From the NCBI GenBank assembly GCA_900758315.1, contig CAAERF010000267.1:1-6698 (forward strand): DNA of 6,698 nt, given 5' to 3'. Positions 5,687-6,698 of the stretch are shown piece after piece. This DNA is from an uncultured Oscillospiraceae bacterium (GTDB taxonomy: Bacteria; Bacillota; Clostridia; Oscillospirales; Oscillospiraceae). The notes below the pieces were generated by a model. The model was not told where the DNA came from. It saw only the letters and a program-made list of their open reading frames with translations, and did not search any database. Positions within the stretch are counted from its first letter, which is position 1; the number at the start of each line of letters is the position of its first letter. Position numbers and translations under genes: made by a program.

Positions 5687-6698
5687 TTATCGCTTTATGA
5701 CGATATAATCCCCGAATGATTTATGTGCATTCACGGCGTTACGGAAACCATTCCAGTCGCCTGCCTCGTACACGCGTTTCTTCAGCGCTAGCTTTTGGTG
5801 CAACACCACTTTGTTACCGTCCTGGCGGAGGGAACCTTCGAAGTCGGCGGCAGAACTTTGCACACTGTCTTCTTTTCCATTACCCGCTAGCTTATAACCT
5901 GTGGGGAGTTGGATCGTTTCGTCCAGTTCGACCAGACGTGAGCAGGCATCCTTGAAACCATACCGGCGTTCTTCGAGGTCGGTGTTGATGCGCAGGTAAC
6001 TTTTTACTTGGTTATAAAGGTTATTCATCACCATCGGCTTGAACAGCATTTCTCCTTCTCCTGAAAGGGCATAATCTGGGATTTCATAACGGAATGTCAT
6101 TTTGATCGGTGCAGCCTGGTAGTTCTTCGGGTCTTTGCCATAGTCCACGCTGATAAGACGAGCTTTAGGTGATACGGCAAGAAGTTGGCTTTCCAATGCG
6201 GCCTGCCATTGCGACTGCCAGCCGGTGGTGAAGATACGGCGGATATTGCTGTCCGACTGTCCTTCGGCTGTGATCGTAAACTGTCCTGTCAGCGTACCTT
6301 TGGCATCCAAGCGGTTGTTGGCTTTTATGCGGACATAATGGTTTTCCGGTGCGGAAACCGGCGTGAGATAGAGATCGGAACCTTCGGGAACTCCCGGTAA
6401 ATAGTTTTGCTGCTGTTCGGCACTGCTCCACAGTTCGCGGCAGAAGGGGACCCAGGTAGGATCGAGCGGCATATAGGTTCCGCTGGAAAGTTTCACAACG
6501 GCGACACAGTGGTTGAAGTGGTCGGCCGGGATGCTTTCCACGCGACTACCGGCCATTGTCATGGCTGGATAGGCTTCGAAGCCTGCCATACGCAGGAAAG
6601 CGATCAGGGTACCGGCAATATCTTTACAGACACCACAACGGTCCGTGTAGTTCATCTTCAGGTTATGCAGCGTGTAGCCTTCGCCTTTGCCCATCGAA
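5687..6698 (-). CDS. Transglutaminase-like protein, C-terminal part (runs off the right edge)
   Basis: The reverse frame is open to the right edge (last full codon at 6695-6697, Ser) and stops with TAA at 5687-5689. About 336 residues are visible; the N-terminus, probably a signal peptide and a DUF3857 domain, is missing, and the Met at 6692-6694 is internal. Numbering from that Met, the transglutaminase-like core is complete: Cys23 in DRCGVCKDIA, His62 in DHFNHCVAV and Asp78 in LDPTW form the papain-like triad. Residues about 110-335 are beta-rich and probably a DUF3858-type tail. The expected role is a periplasmic thiol peptidase, transamidase or deamidase acting on peptides or proteins; many bacterial members are hydrolases rather than cross-linkers, and the substrate is unknown. 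It is the first gene of a likely operon with the triad-less paralogue 44 bp downstream. C-terminal similarity between the two points to an old tandem duplication. Confidence 0.88.
   Translation of the reverse strand, partial: SMGKGEGYTLHNLKMNYTDRCGVCKDIAGTLIAFLRMAGFEAYPAMTMAGSRVESIPADHFNHCVAVVKLSSGTYMPLDPTWVPFCRELWSSAEQQQNYLPGVPEGSDLYLTPVSAPENHYVRIKANNRLDAKGTLTGQFTITAEGQSDSNIRRIFTTGWQSQWQAALESQLLAVSPKARLISVDYGKDPKNYQAAPIKMTFRYEIPDYALSGEGEMLFKPMVMNNLYNQVKSYLRINTDLEERRYGFKDACSRLVELDETIQLPTGYKLAGNGKEDSVQSSAADFEGSLRQDGNKVVLHQKLALKKRVYEAGDWNGFRNAVNAHKSFGDYIVIKR

Noticed and set aside
1..6698. Polysaccharide utilisation locus or defence system
   Set aside because: A GH84 enzyme is present, but there is no SusC/SusD pair, regulator, sulfatase, nuclease, helicase or other defence-type gene, and the oxidoreductase is convergent.

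Overview
The window looks like chromosomal DNA from a gut-type Bacteroidales (Bacteroides or Parabacteroides is the best guess). Three things point there. The GH84 enzyme aligns along its length with the Bacteroides thetaiotaomicron GH84 enzyme as I remember it. There is a pair of periplasmic DUF3857/transglutaminase-type proteins, a family common in this phylum. Start codons are preceded by A/T-rich leaders rather than Shine-Dalgarno sequences. The genus is an inference; no rRNA or other marker is present.

Layout, left to right. Positions 1-104 hold the last 33 codons of a forward gene, followed by a strong hairpin terminator (129-173). Next comes a complete forward gene for a cytosolic Gfo/Idh/MocA-family NAD(P)-dependent oxidoreductase (207-1184). 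It converges on a reverse gene (1262-3757) for a secreted GH84 beta-N-acetylglucosaminidase with an intact active site and an additional C-terminal stretch. The two convergent genes end inside one imperfect hairpin built from 7-bp units (1184-1270). Right of the GH84 gene lies a 190-bp spacer (3758-3947) with a long palindrome (3802-3859) and further inverted repeats. Beyond it are two reverse genes 44 bp apart, probably one transcript: a partial gene running off the right edge (5687-6698) for an active-looking transglutaminase-like protein, and its diverged paralogue (3948-5642), in which the Cys-His-Asp triad is gone. The 44-bp gap between them is mostly a second 7-bp tandem array.

How the genes may work together. 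Three of the four substantial products carry or are expected to carry signal peptides and act in the periplasm: the hexosaminidase trims N-acetylglucosamine from glycans or glycoproteins, and the two transglutaminase-fold proteins would act on or bind peptides or proteins. The oxidoreductase is cytosolic and faces the other way, so there is no sequence-based reason to put it in the same pathway. There is no SusC/SusD pair, regulator, transposase, CRISPR array or phage gene here. The coding content is ordinary. The most unusual material is in the short intergenic repeats and the catalytic/non-catalytic transglutaminase pair.
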